Assembly (NCBI RefSeq): GCF_016907895.1
Contig: NZ_JAFBCV010000003.1
Span: 186,001 to 250,000, forward strand
Length of the DNA stretch: 64,000 bases
Direction: 5' to 3'
From: Shouchella xiaoxiensis
GTDB taxonomy: Bacteria > Bacillota > Bacilli > Bacillales > Bacillaceae_D
Position numbers and translations under genes: made by a program
The notes under the pieces: model-generated
The model's database searches: none
The model's input: the letters and a program-made list of their open reading frames with translations, nothing else
Told to the model about the DNA's origin: nothing
Part shown: positions 37,924 through 48,048 of the stretch, in pieces
Layout of the letters: every line of letters begins with the position of its first letter
Position numbering within the stretch: the first letter of the stretch is position 1

Positions 37924-39732
37924 GTGGCTTTTAAGATTCCTGATGAAAAACTAATTGAGGTTCGAGATGCAAGTGATATTGTAGAAGTAATAGGGGAGTA
38001 CGTCCAGCTAAAGAAACAAGGAAGACAGTATGGAGGATTGTGCCCATTTCATGATGAAAAATCACCATCTTTCTCAGTTTCGGAAGAGAAACAAGTCTAT
38101 CATTGTTTCGGCTGCGGAGCAGGTGGAAACGTCTTTACTTTTTTACAGGAATTAGAGGGATGGTCTTTTTCAAAAACCGTTACTCATCTTGCAAAACGTT
38201 CGCAAATTGATTTGCCGAATCTTCCGGCTGTAGCTGAGGAGGGAAAAGACTCTAAGTCAGCAAAAGCAATGAAAGCTGGACATGAGTTAGCAGCTTCTAC
38301 TTACCATAGTATTTTGTTATTAACTGAAGAAGGTGCACCCGGCCGAGTTTATGCGGAAGAGAGGTTGTTTTCGCAAGATCAATTAGAACATTTCAGAATT
38401 GGCTTTGCTCTTGACCAGTGGGGGACACTCGCTCAAATCCTGGAAAATAAAGGGTTTAATCTTGAGGAGATGGAAGCCTCAGGGTTAGTGGCTAAACGAA
38501 AAACGGAAGGCTATTATGATTTATTTCGTAATCGACTAATGTTTCCGATTACGGATAACAGTGGAAACGTTATTGCTTTTGGGGGAAGAATAATTGGTGA
38601 AGGGCAACCTAAGTATTTAAATAGTCCTGAAACGCCAATTTTTCAAAAAGCAAAGACGTTGTTTCATATGCATGAGGCTAGACCAAGCATTCGAAAGAAA
38701 AATAAAGCTTTTTTATTCGAGGGTGCGTTTGACGTTATGGCAGCTTGGAAAGCAGGTTTGCCCAATTCTGTAGCGACCTTAGGAACAGCTTTAAGTCAAG
38801 ATCATGCAAGGCTGTTAAGAAGAAATACAGAAGACGTTGTGCTCTGTTTTGATGGGGATAAGGCTGGAAGAGAAGCTGTTCGTAAAGCAATTCCTATTTT
38901 ACAAGAAGCAGGCTGCAATGTACAAGTTGGCTTGCTACCAGAAGGTTATGATCCTGATGATTTTATAAAACAATATGGGAATCAGGCATTTCAAAAACTA
39001 GTAGAAAATGATTGTTTATCCGTACTATCCTTTCGTATGCATGATGCAAAACAAGGAAAAAACATGCAGAATGAAGGAGAACGGTTACGCTATATTGAAG
39101 AAATGATTCAGGAGTTAGCGCAGCTTGAGCAATCAGTTGAACGAGAACACTATGTTCGGCAACTTTCTGAGGAGTTTCAACTATCTATAGATGTACTCTA
39201 TCAAGAAATTCAACGAAAAGAGCAACAAGTACAGAAGGAAGCTTGGAAACATCAGCAACCAAAAGTACAGGCAGCGTCACAAACTAAGAGACGAGATCAA
39301 TCATCCCGCCCTTTAGCGGCTCATCTCAAAGCGGAACAATTGTTGCTAGCTTATATGTTGCAAGATGGTGAAATGATCTGGCGTGTTTCTGAACGATTAA
39401 CAAACGGGTTTAATCATGATGAACATCAAGCTTTATATGCTTATTTGCTTTCATTTGTTTCGCGCAGCCCTAAAAAGGGAATGAAAGAGTTTGTTGAAAG
39501 CTTAGAAGACATGAAGCTAGCAAAGCTTGCTGCTTACCTTTTGATGCAACCTTTAAAAGAAGAGTGCACAGAAGATGAATTAAATGATTATATTGTTCGA
39601 ATTGAGGATTATCCAAAGTGGGCTTCAATTAAAGAACAACAGCAGGCGGCTCGGTTAGAACAAGATCCAATACGAGCTGCACAGAAGCAAATGGAGCTCA
39701 TACGTTTAAAAAAAGAAATGCAGAGTAAGTAG
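37924..39732 (+). CDS. dnaG: DNA primase
   Basis: DnaG makes RNA primers at the replication fork. The 602-residue protein has the N-terminal CHC2 zinc finger ([18 protein letters not shown], then [12 protein letters not shown]), the TOPRIM core ([27 protein letters not shown]) and a C-terminal DnaB-binding helical domain (about 440-600). GTG 37924 follows GGTGAT. rpoD starts 31 bp after its stop, forming the macromolecular synthesis operon. Confidence 0.97.
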   Translation: MAFKIPDEKLIEVRDASDIVEVIGEYVQLKKQGRQYGGLCPFHDEKSPSFSVSEEKQVYHCFGCGAGGNVFTFLQELEGWSFSKTVTHLAKRSQIDLPNLPAVAEEGKDSKSAKAMKAGHELAASTYHSILLLTEEGAPGRVYAEERLFSQDQLEHFRIGFALDQWGTLAQILENKGFNLEEMEASGLVAKRKTEGYYDLFRNRLMFPITDNSGNVIAFGGRIIGEGQPKYLNSPETPIFQKAKTLFHMHEARPSIRKKNKAFLFEGAFDVMAAWKAGLPNSVATLGTALSQDHARLLRRNTEDVVLCFDGDKAGREAVRKAIPILQEAGCNVQVGLLPEGYDPDDFIKQYGNQAFQKLVENDCLSVLSFRMHDAKQGKNMQNEGERLRYIEEMIQELAQLEQSVEREHYVRQLSEEFQLSIDVLYQEIQRKEQQVQKEAWKHQQPKVQAASQTKRRDQSSRPLAAHLKAEQLLLAYMLQDGEMIWRVSERLTNGFNHDEHQALYAYLLSFVSRSPKKGMKEFVESLEDMKLAKLAAYLLMQPLKEECTEDELNDYIVRIEDYPKWASIKEQQQAARLEQDPIRAAQKQMELIRLKKEMQSK

Positions 39733-39763
39733 GAATTGGTTAATTTCGGAAGGAGGGGATCGA

Positions 39764-40885
39764 GTGGCTGATAAACCGTTACGTCCAGTAACTGAAGGTG
39801 ATATGACCATCGATCAAGTAAAAGAACAATTGGTGGAACTAGGCAAAAAACGTGGTACGCTTACGTATGCCGAAATTACAGAGAAAATGGCTACGTTTGA
39901 ACAAGATTCCGACCAAATGGATGAATTTTATGAATACCTTGGCGAGCAAGGTGTGGAACTGTTGAATGAAACGGATGATGAAGTTCCATCTATGCAACAA
40001 GTAGAAAAGAACGAAGAAGAATTTGATTTAAATGATCTTAGTGTCCCTCCTGGAATTAAAATAAATGATCCTGTTCGTATGTATTTAAAAGAAATTGGTC
40101 GCGTACCACTTTTATCTGCTGAAGAAGAAGTTGAATTGGCTAAACGCATTGAACAAGGTGATGAGGAAGCGAAAAAGAGACTTGCTGAAGCAAACCTCCG
40201 CCTTGTTGTTTCAATTGCAAAACGGTATGTTGGCCGAGGTATGTTATTTCTTGACCTTATTCAAGAAGGTAATATGGGGCTTATCAAAGCCGTTGAAAAA
40301 TTTGATTATGACAAAGGCTTTAAATTCAGCACGTATGCAACTTGGTGGATTCGTCAAGCGATTACACGTGCAATTGCCGATCAAGCTAGAACGATTCGAA
40401 TTCCTGTTCACATGGTCGAAACAATTAATAAGTTGATTCGAGTTCAGCGTCAATTATTACAAGACTACGGACGCGAACCTACGCCAGAAGAAGTTGGGAA
40501 TGAAATGGATTTAACGCCTGAGAAAGTGCGTGAAATCTTAAAGATTGCGCAAGAACCTGTATCGCTTGAAACACCTATTGGCGAAGAGGATGATTCGCAT
40601 CTCGGAGATTTCATTGAAGACCAAGAAGCGTTAGCACCTTCTGATGCAGCAGCCTATGAATTATTAAAAGAACAGCTTGAAGATGTACTTGATACGTTAA
40701 CGGATCGCGAAGAGAATGTATTACGACTTCGATTCGGATTGGACGATGGAAGAACAAGAACACTTGAAGAAGTTGGTAAAGTGTTTGGTGTTACGCGTGA
40801 ACGTATTCGTCAGATTGAAGCGAAAGCTCTTCGTAAACTTCGTCATCCTAGTAGAAGCAAGCGTCTTAAAGATTTTCTCGATTAA
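39764..40885 (+). CDS. rpoD: RNA polymerase sigma factor SigA (RpoD)
   Basis: This is the housekeeping sigma factor. The 373 residues have region 1.1 at the N-terminus, region 2 ([60 protein letters not shown]), region 3 and region 4.2 with its helix-turn-helix ([19 protein letters not shown]), ending in the typical [13 protein letters not shown] 39764 follows GGAAGGAGGGG. It is co-transcribed with dnaG and yqxD. Confidence 0.99.
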   Translation: MADKPLRPVTEGDMTIDQVKEQLVELGKKRGTLTYAEITEKMATFEQDSDQMDEFYEYLGEQGVELLNETDDEVPSMQQVEKNEEEFDLNDLSVPPGIKINDPVRMYLKEIGRVPLLSAEEEVELAKRIEQGDEEAKKRLAEANLRLVVSIAKRYVGRGMLFLDLIQEGNMGLIKAVEKFDYDKGFKFSTYATWWIRQAITRAIADQARTIRIPVHMVETINKLIRVQRQLLQDYGREPTPEEVGNEMDLTPEKVREILKIAQEPVSLETPIGEEDDSHLGDFIEDQEALAPSDAAAYELLKEQLEDVLDTLTDREENVLRLRFGLDDGRTRTLEEVGKVFGVTRERIRQIEAKALRKLRHPSRSKRLKDFLD

Positions 40886-40888
40886 GTA

Positions 40889-40945
40889 TGTATACACCGA
40901 TCTGCCTACATGAGATCACTTATGTAAGGTAGGTTGGTGTATCTT
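40889..40945 (+). terminator. Possible terminator after rpoD
   Basis: An imperfect long hairpin (ATACACC...GGTGTAT outside, CCTACA...TGTAAGG inside) is followed by T-rich rather than pure T sequence. The rest of 40946-41149 is AT-rich with no gene. Confidence 0.45.
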
Positions 40946-41149
40946 ACTTTCTATTTTACTGTTTCTACAAAAGGAATGCAAATTATTGTTGAGAATTTTC
41001 TCATAAATTTATGGAGTGATGCCTTCCGTTAATTTTTGAGAAAAATAAAGGGAAGCCTTTTCATAACGGTGTATTTGCAGTAAAATGTAAGAGATTCGTG
41101 CTTTTTTACATAGTAGTAGACAGATCGAACACGAAAGGAGAGCACTGAT

Positions 41150-41530
41150 ATGAAAGGACGTCCTTTAATTCCATTTGCTTTTATAGCACTTCTTGGAATC
41201 GTTTTAATGGTTGTATTTTCGGCGATCGGCCAACAAGAACGTGCCGGTAGAGATGAAGAAGGAGAAGAAGCTCCTGAAGCACCTGAGATTACTGATGCGA
41301 TTGAATATGGACAAGGTATTGTCGAGCAATCATGTATTAGCTGTCATGCGAACGATTTAGGTGGAACAGATATTGCTCCAGCAATTAATAATCTTAGTGG
41401 TCAATTATCAGAAGATGAAATCGTTGACATCGTAACAAATGGACAAGGTGGTATGCCAGAGTTCGGCAGCAGTTTGCATCCTGATGAAATTGATGCGATA
41501 GCAGAATATCTATTATCATTATCAGAATAA
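41150..41530 (+). CDS. cccA: Cytochrome c550 (membrane-anchored)
   Basis: This is a 126-residue electron carrier with an N-terminal membrane anchor (FIALLGIVLMVVFSAI), an acidic linker rich in Glu and a heme c domain with CISCH (near residue 62) and the axial Met in GGMPEFGS. CccA transfers electrons to caa3-type oxidase on the outer side of the membrane. GAAAGGAGAG precedes ATG 41150. It lies between rpoD and trmK, as in B. subtilis. Confidence 0.92.
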   Translation: MKGRPLIPFAFIALLGIVLMVVFSAIGQQERAGRDEEGEEAPEAPEITDAIEYGQGIVEQSCISCHANDLGGTDIAPAINNLSGQLSEDEIVDIVTNGQGGMPEFGSSLHPDEIDAIAEYLLSLSE

Positions 41531-41578
41531 GAGCGGGGGAGCTTCCCTTGCTTTTTTTCTATTGGAGGAGAACAGGCG

Positions 41579-42280
41579 TTGAATGCAAATCAACTGTCTA
41601 CTCGTTTAGAACGAGTAGCGGATTATTTAAAAGGGTTTCAAACAATTGCAGACATTGGTTCAGATCATGCTTATTTACCATGTTATTTAGCTTTAAATAA
41701 TAAAATGGTTAAGGCAATTGCTGGTGAAGTAAATGATGGGCCGTATCAATCGGCTCAAGCGCAAGTGGTTAAATCTGGTTTGTCTGAGCAAGTACAGGTT
41801 CGTAAAGGAAATGGATTGGCTGTAATAGGCGATCAAGATCAAATTGAGGCAGTTGCAGTCGCTGGAATGGGTGGACCATTAATTGCATCTATATTGGAAG
41901 ACGGCAAGGAGAAACTTAATGGAATAAAACGACTTGTTTTGCAGCCAAATATTGCAGCCCATACAATTCGTATATGGCTTGTTAAGAATGGATTTACTTT
42001 AGTAGACGAGATTATGATTAAGGAAGACGATAAAATATATGAAATTCTTGTAGCTGAGCCAGTAGTGCACCCTCCCACATACACCGCGGCAGACGTTCTT
42101 TTAGGTCCGATTTTAAGAGACAAACAAGGCTCGGCATTTAAAGAGAAGTGGGAAAGGGAGGTTCATAGCTGGGAGCAAGTGTTGAATCAACTACAAAAGG
42201 GTAAAGCATCTAAGGAGAAAGAGATAAAGCACCAAGAATTGATGCAAAAGATTTCGCTTGTGAAAGGAGTTTTATCATGA
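41579..42280 (+). CDS. trmK: tRNA (adenine22-N1)-methyltransferase
   Basis: TrmK (YqfN) methylates N1 of A22 in tRNA, a modification of Gram-positive bacteria. The 233 residues show SAM motif I DIGSDHAYLPCYL (near residue 22) and AVAGMGGPLIASIL, followed by a C-terminal coiled coil. The start is TTG 41579 after TTGGAGGAGAA. It overlaps yqfO by 4 bp (ATGA), so the two are translationally coupled. Confidence 0.93.
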   Translation: MNANQLSTRLERVADYLKGFQTIADIGSDHAYLPCYLALNNKMVKAIAGEVNDGPYQSAQAQVVKSGLSEQVQVRKGNGLAVIGDQDQIEAVAVAGMGGPLIASILEDGKEKLNGIKRLVLQPNIAAHTIRIWLVKNGFTLVDEIMIKEDDKIYEILVAEPVVHPPTYTAADVLLGPILRDKQGSAFKEKWEREVHSWEQVLNQLQKGKASKEKEIKHQELMQKISLVKGVLS

Positions 42281-43401
42281 ATAAGCAATCCATCCATGCA
42301 CAAACATTTATTAATGAGTTCGAGCAGTGGGCACCTAAACGATTTGCAGTAGAAGGCGATAAAAATGGATTAATGGTTGGGTCTTTAAATAAACAAATTG
42401 GTAAAGTAATGGTTGCTTTAGATGTACTAGAAGAAACGATGGATGAGGCAATTGAGAAAGACGTTGATTTTATAGTAGCCCATCATCCCTTACTATTTCG
42501 TCCGTTAAAACAAATTGATCTTGAAACACCTTTGGGCAGAATTATAAAAAAAGCAATTGAACACAACATTACAATCTACGCTGCACACACTAATTTAGAT
42601 GTTGCAAACGGTGGGGTAAATGATCTACTTGCAAAACAATTAAAGCTTACTGACTCCAATGTTCTTGTCGAAACACATCAGGAATTAATGAATAAATTCG
42701 TCGCTTATGTTCCTAAGTCCCACGCCGATAAAATTCGCTTAGAACTTGGCAAAGTGGGGGCTGGATTCATTGGGGACTATAGCCATTGCTCATTTTCGGT
42801 ACAAGGTACTGGTAGTTTTCGTCCAACAAATGAAGCTGATCCCTATATCGGAGAAGCAGGAAAGCAAGAGTTTGTAGATGAGGAACGAATTGAAACCATT
42901 ATACCAACAAGATTAAGCAAAACGGTTATAGCCGCTTTTATTAGTGCTCACCCATATGAAGAACCTGCTTATGATCTATATCCTTTAGATCAACCGAAAG
43001 AAATGCTAGGTCTTGGTCGGATAGGCACCGTACATCAACAACAATCGCTCAAATCATACGTCGATTTTGTTAAAACTCAATTAAACGTGCCCCAGGTTCG
43101 TGTTGTTGGAAACCTAGAAAAGACGATCAAAAAAGTGGCAGTTTTAGGCGGTGATGGGAACAAGTATGTGTTAAATGCAAAACGAGCGGGCGCTGATGTT
43201 CTAATAACAGGAGATTTGTATTATCATGTTGCCCAAGATGCTTTGATGGAAGGGATGACGATCATTGATGCTGGTCATCATATTGAATCGATTATGAAGC
43301 TTGGCGTTGCTAAAGAGATGGAGAACCGTTTATTGAAAAATGGTTATGAGATTGAGGTAGTAGCTTCTGAGCTAAGTACGGAACCTTTTAAATTTCTATA
43401 A
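42277..43401 (+). CDS. yqfO: Nif3-like dinuclear metal center protein YqfO
   Basis: This is a 374-residue NIF3/DUF34 protein with a dinuclear metal site (VAHHPLLF near residue 68; AAHTNLDV; DAGHHIESIMKLG) and an inserted PII/CutA-like domain (about residues 130-235), the usual long form of Bacillus. It is often named GTP cyclohydrolase I type 2, but the function is unsettled. It is coupled to trmK and ended by a strong terminator convergent with ispH. Confidence 0.93.
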   Translation: MNKQSIHAQTFINEFEQWAPKRFAVEGDKNGLMVGSLNKQIGKVMVALDVLEETMDEAIEKDVDFIVAHHPLLFRPLKQIDLETPLGRIIKKAIEHNITIYAAHTNLDVANGGVNDLLAKQLKLTDSNVLVETHQELMNKFVAYVPKSHADKIRLELGKVGAGFIGDYSHCSFSVQGTGSFRPTNEADPYIGEAGKQEFVDEERIETIIPTRLSKTVIAAFISAHPYEEPAYDLYPLDQPKEMLGLGRIGTVHQQQSLKSYVDFVKTQLNVPQVRVVGNLEKTIKKVAVLGGDGNKYVLNAKRAGADVLITGDLYYHVAQDALMEGMTIIDAGHHIESIMKLGVAKEMENRLLKNGYEIEVVASELSTEPFKFL

Positions 43402-43431
43402 AAAAACCCGGTGCATGCACCGGGTTTTTTT
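43400..43431. terminator. Bidirectional terminator yqfO / ispH
   Basis: A near-perfect palindrome: A6 CCCGGTGC ATGC-centre ACCGGG T6. Confidence 0.95.
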
Positions 43432-43434
43432 ATA

Positions 43435-44379
43435 TTATTTTTTTACGCGTACTTTTGGGAGGATTTTATCAATCGGAACTTTCTTCGTTGTATCCCATGT
43501 TTCATCATTTTCTGGCACGTAATTCTCGATAAAGGTAATAACTTCTTTAGTAATAGGAGTTGGCGTAGATGCGCCTGAAGTTACGCCGACCTTAGTGGCG
43601 TTTTTAATCCAATCTAGTTGAAGTTCTGATAGGTCACCAATTCGATAAGCTGGCGTGCCGGCAATTTGCTGCGATACTTGCGCGAGTCTATTTGAATTAT
43701 TACTCTTAGGGTCACCAACAACAATTACAACGTCACACTCAGATGCTTGTTCAGCAACTGCCTCTTGTCTCACTTGAGTAGCTAGACAGATTTCATTGTG
43801 AACTTCTGCTTTAGGATAAAGTTCCATAGCTCGCTTCATAATATCTGAAACATCCCACTGGCTCATTGTTGTCTGGTTTGTAATAATAATATCTCGATCA
43901 TCTAATTTTAATTGCTCAAGATCATCCATCGTTTCAACTAAATGAACGGCATCAGGAGCAACTCCCATTGCACCCTCTGGTTCCGGATGGCCTTGTTTCC
44001 CTACATAGATAAATTGATGTCCCTCTGAAGCTTTTTCGCGAATTAAGTCGTGAGTCCGCGTCACGTCAGGGCAAGTTGCATCGATACATGTTAGCCCTTT
44101 TTCTTTTGCTAAGCGACGAACCTCTGGAGAGACGCCATGCGCTGTAAAGATAACTGTTCCGTGTGTAACTTCTTTAAGGATATCTAAGCGATTTGGTCCA
44201 TCAAGAGAGATGATTCCATCTTCCTCAAATGCATCTGTAACATGTTGATTGTGAACAATTTGACCAAGTATATAAAGTGGCCGTGGCAAGTCCAAGTTCT
44301 GAGCTGCTTGTCGTGCCATCACCATTGCGTCCACTACGCCATAACAATATCCTCTTGGAGAGATTTTTAATACGTCCAT
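43435..44379 (-). CDS. ispH: 4-hydroxy-3-methylbut-2-enyl diphosphate reductase
   Basis: IspH catalyses the last step of the MEP isoprenoid pathway, making IPP and DMAPP with a 4Fe-4S cluster. The 314 residues hold the cluster cysteines in GYCYGV (near 12), ATCPDVTR (near 99) and [13 protein letters not shown] (near 195), the TTMSQWDV proton-relay stretch and SGASTP. AATAGGAGG precedes the start. A promoter and a terminator-like hairpin lie in its leader. ispG, the preceding enzyme, lies at 54.4 kb. Confidence 0.97.
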   Translation of the reverse strand: MDVLKISPRGYCYGVVDAMVMARQAAQNLDLPRPLYILGQIVHNQHVTDAFEEDGIISLDGPNRLDILKEVTHGTVIFTAHGVSPEVRRLAKEKGLTCIDATCPDVTRTHDLIREKASEGHQFIYVGKQGHPEPEGAMGVAPDAVHLVETMDDLEQLKLDDRDIIITNQTTMSQWDVSDIMKRAMELYPKAEVHNEICLATQVRQEAVAEQASECDVVIVVGDPKSNNSNRLAQVSQQIAGTPAYRIGDLSELQLDWIKNATKVGVTSGASTPTPITKEVITFIENYVPENDETWDTTKKVPIDKILPKVRVKK

Positions 44380-44394
44380 TTAAATGGCCTCCTA

Positions 44395-44434
44395 TTAAAA
44401 AAACAGGCTTTCATTAAGGTGAAAGCCTTGTTTA
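44395..44434 (-). terminator. Terminator hairpin between the CarD-like gene and ispH
   Basis: On the minus strand a 13-bp stem (AAACA+GGCTTTCA with TGAAAGCC+TGTTT, one bulged A) ends in a T-run that runs up to the ispH ribosome binding site. It lies after the ispH promoter candidate, so it could also be an attenuator. Confidence 0.8.
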
Positions 44435-44449
44435 ATTACTTCAAATTCT

Positions 44450-44478
44450 ATTGTAAAGGAGATTGGTGTAGCTGACAA
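44450..44478 (-). promoter_or_regulatory. SigA promoter candidate for ispH
   Basis: On the minus strand: TTGTCA, a 17-bp spacer and TACAAT, between the CarD-like gene stop and the hairpin. Confidence 0.6.
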
Positions 44479-44491
44479 TCAAGACGCGTTA

Positions 44492-44983
44492 TTAATTTGC
44501 AGCTTCGAGTAAATTTGTGTCGATAAATTCATAAGCCTTCTCTTCAGAGTAGTCTTCGACGATGACAAGCTCACTAACAAGCATCTGTCGTGCTTTTTGT
44601 AAATGGTGACGATCTTGAATGTGCAAACCATTTGACCGTTCCGCTTGTTTTTTAGAAAGAGAGGAGACCAAATGAGCTGCATCAATAATACTACCGCTTT
44701 TAAGTAAATTTTCTGTGTCGCGTGAAAACTGGCTTGTCGATGGCGGAATTTCTGGTCCATTTTTAAGTGCTACGGCAACGTTCTCAATTTCAGCGGAGGA
44801 GATCACTTTTCTGAGTCCAGATTGATCAATACGTGTTTCTGGAAGCATAAGTGTGACATCAACTAATGGAAAGTGCAAAATGAAATATGAATGTGTTTCA
44901 CCTAGCACGTTTTTCTCCTCAATATCTTGAATCGTTCCTGCACCATGGTACGGGTAAACAACGTTGTCTCCTACTTTAAACAT
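44492..44983 (-). CDS. CarD-family transcriptional regulator
   Basis: This is a 163-residue protein of the CarD/CdnL/TRCF-interacting family, which binds RNA polymerase beta and stabilises open complexes. The N-terminal RNA-polymerase-binding Tudor-like domain starts MFKVGDNVVYPYHGAGTIQ; a helical C-terminal DNA-binding domain follows (AERSNGLHIQDRHHLQKARQML). ATG 44983 lies 8 bases after TTGGAGG; the ATG at 44989 is too close. It has its own strong promoter and sits between ispH and yqfQ, a place not occupied in B. subtilis as far as I know. Confidence 0.88.
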   Translation of the reverse strand: MFKVGDNVVYPYHGAGTIQDIEEKNVLGETHSYFILHFPLVDVTLMLPETRIDQSGLRKVISSAEIENVAVALKNGPEIPPSTSQFSRDTENLLKSGSIIDAAHLVSSLSKKQAERSNGLHIQDRHHLQKARQMLVSELVIVEDYSEEKAYEFIDTNLLEAAN

Positions 44984-45042
44984 GGACATTCCTCCAATCA
45001 AATGATAGTAACAATCATAACACAATTGAACGCAAATTTCAA

Positions 45043-45072
45043 ATTATACTACTGTATGTGGAAGCTTGTCAA
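45043..45072 (-). promoter_or_regulatory. SigA promoter of the CarD-like gene
   Basis: On the minus strand: perfect TTGACA, an 18-bp spacer and perfect TATAAT, about 60 bp before the start. Confidence 0.85.
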
Positions 45073-45088
45073 CACATTTAATTAGTTT

Positions 45089-45655
45089 TCACACATATAG
45101 TTTCGGAACAGACATACCCGTTCGGGCTGGTTCCTTATTTGGTTTTGGTAAAGTTGAAATTGTAGTCGGGGTAGGTATCTCAGTCGCTAACTCGTTGGTT
45201 TGAACAGTCTTTTCCTCTTTTATTTGATCCGTATTAGATACTGCTTGTGTAGATTGATTAAAAGAAGAGGGTTTAGGTGATTTCATTGAGCGCATCATTT
45301 TCCATAATGTCGGTACATTTTTAACGAAAGGGCCGTATTGTTGAACCATTGGAGCAACTTGTTGAGTAATGCCCATTACTCGCTGCGTATGATTTAGTAT
45401 AGTCGTTAGATTAAGTCCACCACCGCTTAATCCGCCACCTCCAAATGAACCTGACGCGAAGCCACTTCCACCAAGTAATCTTGCAAGCAGTCCACCACCT
45501 GCTCGACTAGTAGCCATATTAGCAACTTGCCCAGGCATAAAAGAAGAGGCTCCAGCTTGCATCATCGGAGCGGATGATCCAAGTAAGCGGCTTGAACCGG
45601 AGATCATGGGTTGCATAGGGATCGGGCTAGATGGTGGTCCTAAATAGGGCTGCAT
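45089..45655 (-). CDS. yqfQ: YqfQ/VrrA-like protein, probably spore-associated
   Basis: This is a 188-residue protein rich in Pro, Ser, Gly, Met and Gln at the N-terminus (LGPPSSPIPMQPMISGSS), with a Gly-rich hinge (SGSFGGGGLSGGGLN). A middle segment (RVMGITQQVAPMVQQYGPFVKNVPTLWKMMRSM) looks conserved, and the C-terminus ends VPKLYV. It matches YqfQ/VrrA by position and composition. ATG 45655 is 7 bases from AAGGAGA. A SigK/SigE-like -10 CATATATTA precedes it, which suggests mother-cell expression. The function is unknown. Confidence 0.75.
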   Translation of the reverse strand: MQPYLGPPSSPIPMQPMISGSSRLLGSSAPMMQAGASSFMPGQVANMATSRAGGGLLARLLGGSGFASGSFGGGGLSGGGLNLTTILNHTQRVMGITQQVAPMVQQYGPFVKNVPTLWKMMRSMKSPKPSSFNQSTQAVSNTDQIKEEKTVQTNELATEIPTPTTISTLPKPNKEPARTGMSVPKLYV

Positions 45656-45686
45656 GTTCATTCTCCTTCCGTAAGCTTCTTATAAA

Positions 45687-45714
45687 TAATATATGCGTCC
45701 TTTCAAACAATTGT
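45687..45714 (-). promoter_or_regulatory. SigK-like promoter candidate of yqfQ
   Basis: On the minus strand: AC, a 17-bp spacer and CATATATTA, matching AC-N17-CATANNNTA. The -35 is only two bases, so support is modest. Confidence 0.45.
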
Positions 45715-45796
45715 GCGTAAAGAGGCGATGGACGTAGGTGTATGCTTATGATAAAATGAACTATTGCATAAAGGAATTGGAAAGTAGGAATAGAAA

Positions 45797-47155
45797 ATGA
45801 ATGCAGAAAATTTTACTAGACTAGGGATTAAAGAGCGCCTTCAACATGCTTTAGTTGATATGAATATAACAAAGCCAACGGAAATACAGGAGCGATTAAT
45901 TCCAGCAATTTTAAATAAAAAAGACGTAATTGGGCAATCTCAGACTGGTACAGGTAAGACTTTTGCTTTTCTTTTGCCAATTATTGAGCAGTTGGACTTA
46001 ACCAATCAATCTGTTCAAGCTATTATTACAGCGCCGACACGAGAACTGTGTAGCCAGTTGTTTGATGAATTAAAGAAATTGATCGTCCATTATGAGAATG
46101 AAGTGGATGCCCAGTTATTTGTTGGGGGTACAGATCGCCAAAAACAAATTCAAAAACTTGGACAGGCACAGCCGCATATTATTATTGGCACACCTGGTAG
46201 AATTAAAGATTTGATTCAAAATCAAGCGCTTCATCCACATACTGCAACAACCTTTGTGGTTGATGAAACGGATCAAATGCTTGATATGGGCTTTATCGAA
46301 GAAGTTGATGGAATTGCTTCAAGCATGGCTGATGATCTACAAATGCTAGTCTTTTCGGCAACGGTACCCGAGAATTTACAGCCGTTTTTGCGAAAATATA
46401 TGAATAACCCAAGGCATGTTCATGTGCAACCTGAGAAATTGGCTGCTGAAAAGGTAACACATCAGCTGATTCCGGTTCGCCATAAAGAAAAGATGACTGT
46501 TTTAAAAGAAACGGTAGCAGGAATAACGCCATATTTAGCGATTATTTTTGCGAATACGAAAGAACAAGTTGATCAAATAGCGGATGAATTAGCTGGAGAA
46601 GGTCTCTTAATTGATCGACTACACGGTGGGTTGCCGCCGCGTGAACGTAAGAAAGTAATGAAGAAAGTAGAAGATTTATCAGTGCAGTTTTTAGTTGCGA
46701 CTGATTTGGCAGCAAGAGGGATTGATATAAAAGGGGTAACTCATATCATTAATTACGAGTTCCCAGATGATCTTGATTTTTACATTCACCGTGTTGGGCG
46801 AACAGCGAGGGCTGGGGCTGATGGCAAAGCGTTATCGCTTTATGAGCTTTCGGATGAGGCTGCTTGTGCAAAGCTTGTTAAACGAGGTATTCGTTTTACT
46901 TTTGTTGAACGGAAGCAAGGAGAATGGATTGAAGTAAAAGCTCCGCTTGGCGCTGCCCGAATGAAGCAAAAGCAAGAGAAGCCAGAAGGACAAATCAATT
47001 CTTCTGGAAAACAAACAGAACAAGAAAAACGAACTGGTGGGAAAGCCAAAGCTAAACCGAAGAAAGTTAAGCCTGCTTACCGACGGAAAGCAAGAACGGC
47101 TAATGAAAAGCGTCAGAGAAGAGATTCAAAAGCGCGATCCAAGAAAAATAAATAA
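45797..47155 (+). CDS. cshB: DEAD-box RNA helicase CshB
   Basis: CshB (YqfR) is a cold-linked RNA helicase that unwinds mRNA and ribosomal RNA helices. The 452 residues have the Q motif (LGIKERLQHALVDMNITKPTEIQ), Walker A SQTGTGKT, PTRELCSQL, motif III SAT, ATDLAARGIDI and HRVGRTARAG, and a basic C-terminal tail rich in Lys. Motif II reads DETD instead of DEAD. The start is ATG 45797. nfo follows at 13 bp. Confidence 0.95.
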   Translation: MNAENFTRLGIKERLQHALVDMNITKPTEIQERLIPAILNKKDVIGQSQTGTGKTFAFLLPIIEQLDLTNQSVQAIITAPTRELCSQLFDELKKLIVHYENEVDAQLFVGGTDRQKQIQKLGQAQPHIIIGTPGRIKDLIQNQALHPHTATTFVVDETDQMLDMGFIEEVDGIASSMADDLQMLVFSATVPENLQPFLRKYMNNPRHVHVQPEKLAAEKVTHQLIPVRHKEKMTVLKETVAGITPYLAIIFANTKEQVDQIADELAGEGLLIDRLHGGLPPRERKKVMKKVEDLSVQFLVATDLAARGIDIKGVTHIINYEFPDDLDFYIHRVGRTARAGADGKALSLYELSDEAACAKLVKRGIRFTFVERKQGEWIEVKAPLGAARMKQKQEKPEGQINSSGKQTEQEKRTGGKAKAKPKKVKPAYRRKARTANEKRQRRDSKARSKKNK

Positions 47156-47168
47156 AGGAGTGTAACAT

Positions 47169-48047
47169 GTGACATTAAGGATTGGTTCTCACGTTTCAAT
47201 GAGCGGAAAAAAAATGTTGCTACAATCAAGTGAAGAAGCAGCTTCTTATGGTGCAAACACGTTTATGATTTATACGGGTGCGCCGCAAAATACGCGACGT
47301 AAAGCGATTGAAGATCTAAACATTGAAGCAGGACAGGCGCACATGAGGGAGCACGGTATTTCTAATATCGTAGTGCACGCTCCCTATATTATTAATATCG
47401 CTAATACAGAAAAGCCCGCAACATTTCAACTTGGGGTAGACTTTCTGCGTTCAGAAATTGAACGAACAGAAGCACTTGGAGCAAAACAAATCGTCCTACA
47501 TCCTGGTGCCCATGTTGGTGCTGGGGTAGATGCTGGCATCAATAAAATTATTGAAGGCTTAAACGAAGTACTTACGGAAAACCGTGATGTGCAAATTGCC
47601 CTTGAAACCATGGCTGGAAAAGGAACAGAATGTGGTCGGTCTTTTGAAGAAATTGCTAGAATTATTGAAGGTGTCACAAACAACGACCGTTTATCCGTCT
47701 GCTTTGATACATGCCATACGCATGACGCAGGTTATGATATTGTGAACGATTTTGACGGGGTTTTATCAGAATTTGATAAGATTGTTGGTATTGACCGCAT
47801 TAAAGTGCTTCATATTAATGATTCTAAAAATGAACGATCTGCTAAAAAAGACCGTCATGAGAACATCGGACATGGATTCATCGGATTAAAAACGCTCGAT
47901 TACATTGTTCATCATGACCAATTAAAAGAGGTCCCAAAAATTTTAGAAACGCCTTTTATTGGTGAGGATAAAAAGGATAAAAAACCTCCTTATCGCCATG
48001 AAATAGCTTTACTTCGTCGCGAAATTAGTACACCAATTGAAAAATAA
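47169..48047 (+). CDS. nfo: Endonuclease IV (AP endonuclease)
   Basis: Nfo cuts DNA at abasic sites in base-excision repair. The 292-residue TIM-barrel zinc enzyme starts [15 protein letters not shown] and holds the zinc ligands in [51 protein letters not shown] and [14 protein letters not shown] 47169 follows AAAGGAGTG; the ATG two bases before runs into a stop. It is yqfS in B. subtilis. Confidence 0.97.
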   Translation: MTLRIGSHVSMSGKKMLLQSSEEAASYGANTFMIYTGAPQNTRRKAIEDLNIEAGQAHMREHGISNIVVHAPYIINIANTEKPATFQLGVDFLRSEIERTEALGAKQIVLHPGAHVGAGVDAGINKIIEGLNEVLTENRDVQIALETMAGKGTECGRSFEEIARIIEGVTNNDRLSVCFDTCHTHDAGYDIVNDFDGVLSEFDKIVGIDRIKVLHINDSKNERSAKKDRHENIGHGFIGLKTLDYIVHHDQLKEVPKILETPFIGEDKKDKKPPYRHEIALLRREISTPIEK

Positions 48048-48048
48048 A

